Shown: positions 63,911 through 64,000 of the stretch, one piece after another | How positions within the stretch are numbered: position 1 is the first letter of the stretch | Layout of the letters: each line of letters starts with the position of its first letter | From: an uncultured bacterium | Lineage (GTDB): Bacteria > DUMJ01 | Direction: 5' to 3' | DNA length: 64,000 nt | Assembly: GCA_937958695.1 (NCBI GenBank) | Contig: CALGNK010000013.1 | Coordinates: forward strand, 1 to 64,000 | The notes under the pieces: generated by a model | What the model saw: only the letters and a program-made list of their open reading frames with translations | What the model was told of the DNA's origin: nothing | The model's database searches: none | Translations under genes and position numbers: made by a program

Positions 63911-64000
63911 TTATCTAAGATACATAGAACCTATAGCCTCTCCTGCTTCTTGTATAAGTGACTCATCTGCTACTAGCGCTACCCTTATAAAGCCCTCTCC
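63911..64000 (-). CDS. class I/II aminotransferase, C-terminal end (runs off the right edge)
   Basis: Only the last 29 residues are in the window: GEGFIRVALV followed by 19 residues to the TAA at 63911-63913. The GEGFIRVALV pattern is the C-terminal signature (GEGYVRxALV-like) of the LL-diaminopimelate/aspartate aminotransferase group of PLP enzymes. Subtype and substrate cannot be told from so little. Confidence 0.65.
   Translation of the reverse strand, partial: GEGFIRVALVADESLIQEAGEAIGSMYLR

Noticed and set aside
1-64000. CRISPR array, insertion sequence, prophage or integrated island
   Set aside because: No direct repeat array, transposase, integrase or phage gene is seen; gene packing and base use are uniform.

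Overview
The window is an AT-rich bacterial chromosome segment (GC looks to be in the mid to upper 30s by eye) with very dense gene packing, heavy use of AGA/AGG and ATA codons, and frequent TTG and GTG starts. The gene set points to an anaerobic, probably thermophilic heterotroph from a deep bacterial lineage (Thermotogota, Dictyoglomota, Caldisericota or Atribacterota type). I cannot resolve the phylum. A secreted protease/propeller protein with a barrel-like C-terminus hints at an outer membrane. No mobile element, prophage, CRISPR array or recent foreign island is visible; this is ordinary core and metabolic chromosome.

Layout, left to right. 1-5401: a minus-strand operon ileS, TraR/DksA-type zinc finger, lspA, lgt, rluD-type pseudouridine synthase and the start of an Amj-type lipid II flippase. 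5612-13623: a minus-strand operon of PIG-L deacetylase, NagB-like deaminase, DUF362/ferredoxin protein, nadA, secreted protease/propeller protein and xylulokinase, ending in a terminator; a MATE exporter diverges from its promoter. 15081-23039: MgtC, PfkB sugar kinase, DUF192, endonuclease V, GH78-like glycosidase, amidohydrolase and UroD-family protein, all minus. 23053-29481: two Clp ATPase operons, one with a small membrane protein and ClpC, the other hspR-hsp20-ClpE-like. 29551-33245: an archaeal-type ATP-dependent DNA ligase with HisC and a HAD phosphatase. 33359-35903: rtcB-dgt on the plus strand. 35987-40657: a BMP-family nucleoside ABC importer. 40838-44270: CHASE4-GGDEF protein, rplM and glnA on the plus strand. 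44280-48419: radical SAM/SPASM protein and purM-purN-purH. 48543-50043: a 51-aa membrane protein, DUF4438 and a QueT-type transporter. 50107-54660: an Opp/Dpp peptide ABC system without binding protein. 54726-64000: a long minus-strand operon resembling the Bacillus tmk-darA-holB-ricT-trmN region, with R3H/AAA ATPase, tmk, MscS channel, darA, holB, ricT, PfkB kinase, trmN6, Orn/Lys/Arg decarboxylase and two deoxynucleoside kinases.

Themes: nucleotide salvage and synthesis recur (BMP importer, dgt, two deoxynucleoside kinases, tmk, purMNH), as do sugar use (xylB, PIG-L/NagB, GH78, PfkB kinases) and protein quality control.

The most notable observations are: the ricT reading frame runs straight through a tRNA-Leu gene on the other strand, whose promoter -35 box also serves as the fruK ribosome binding site; a ClpE-like ATPase in the hspR-hsp20 operon lacks the ClpP-docking tripeptide; two genes (DUF4438 and trmN6) appear to use non-standard CTG and ATT starts; and long inverted repeats sit on both clp promoters. 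I did not find a convincing wholly new multi-gene system.
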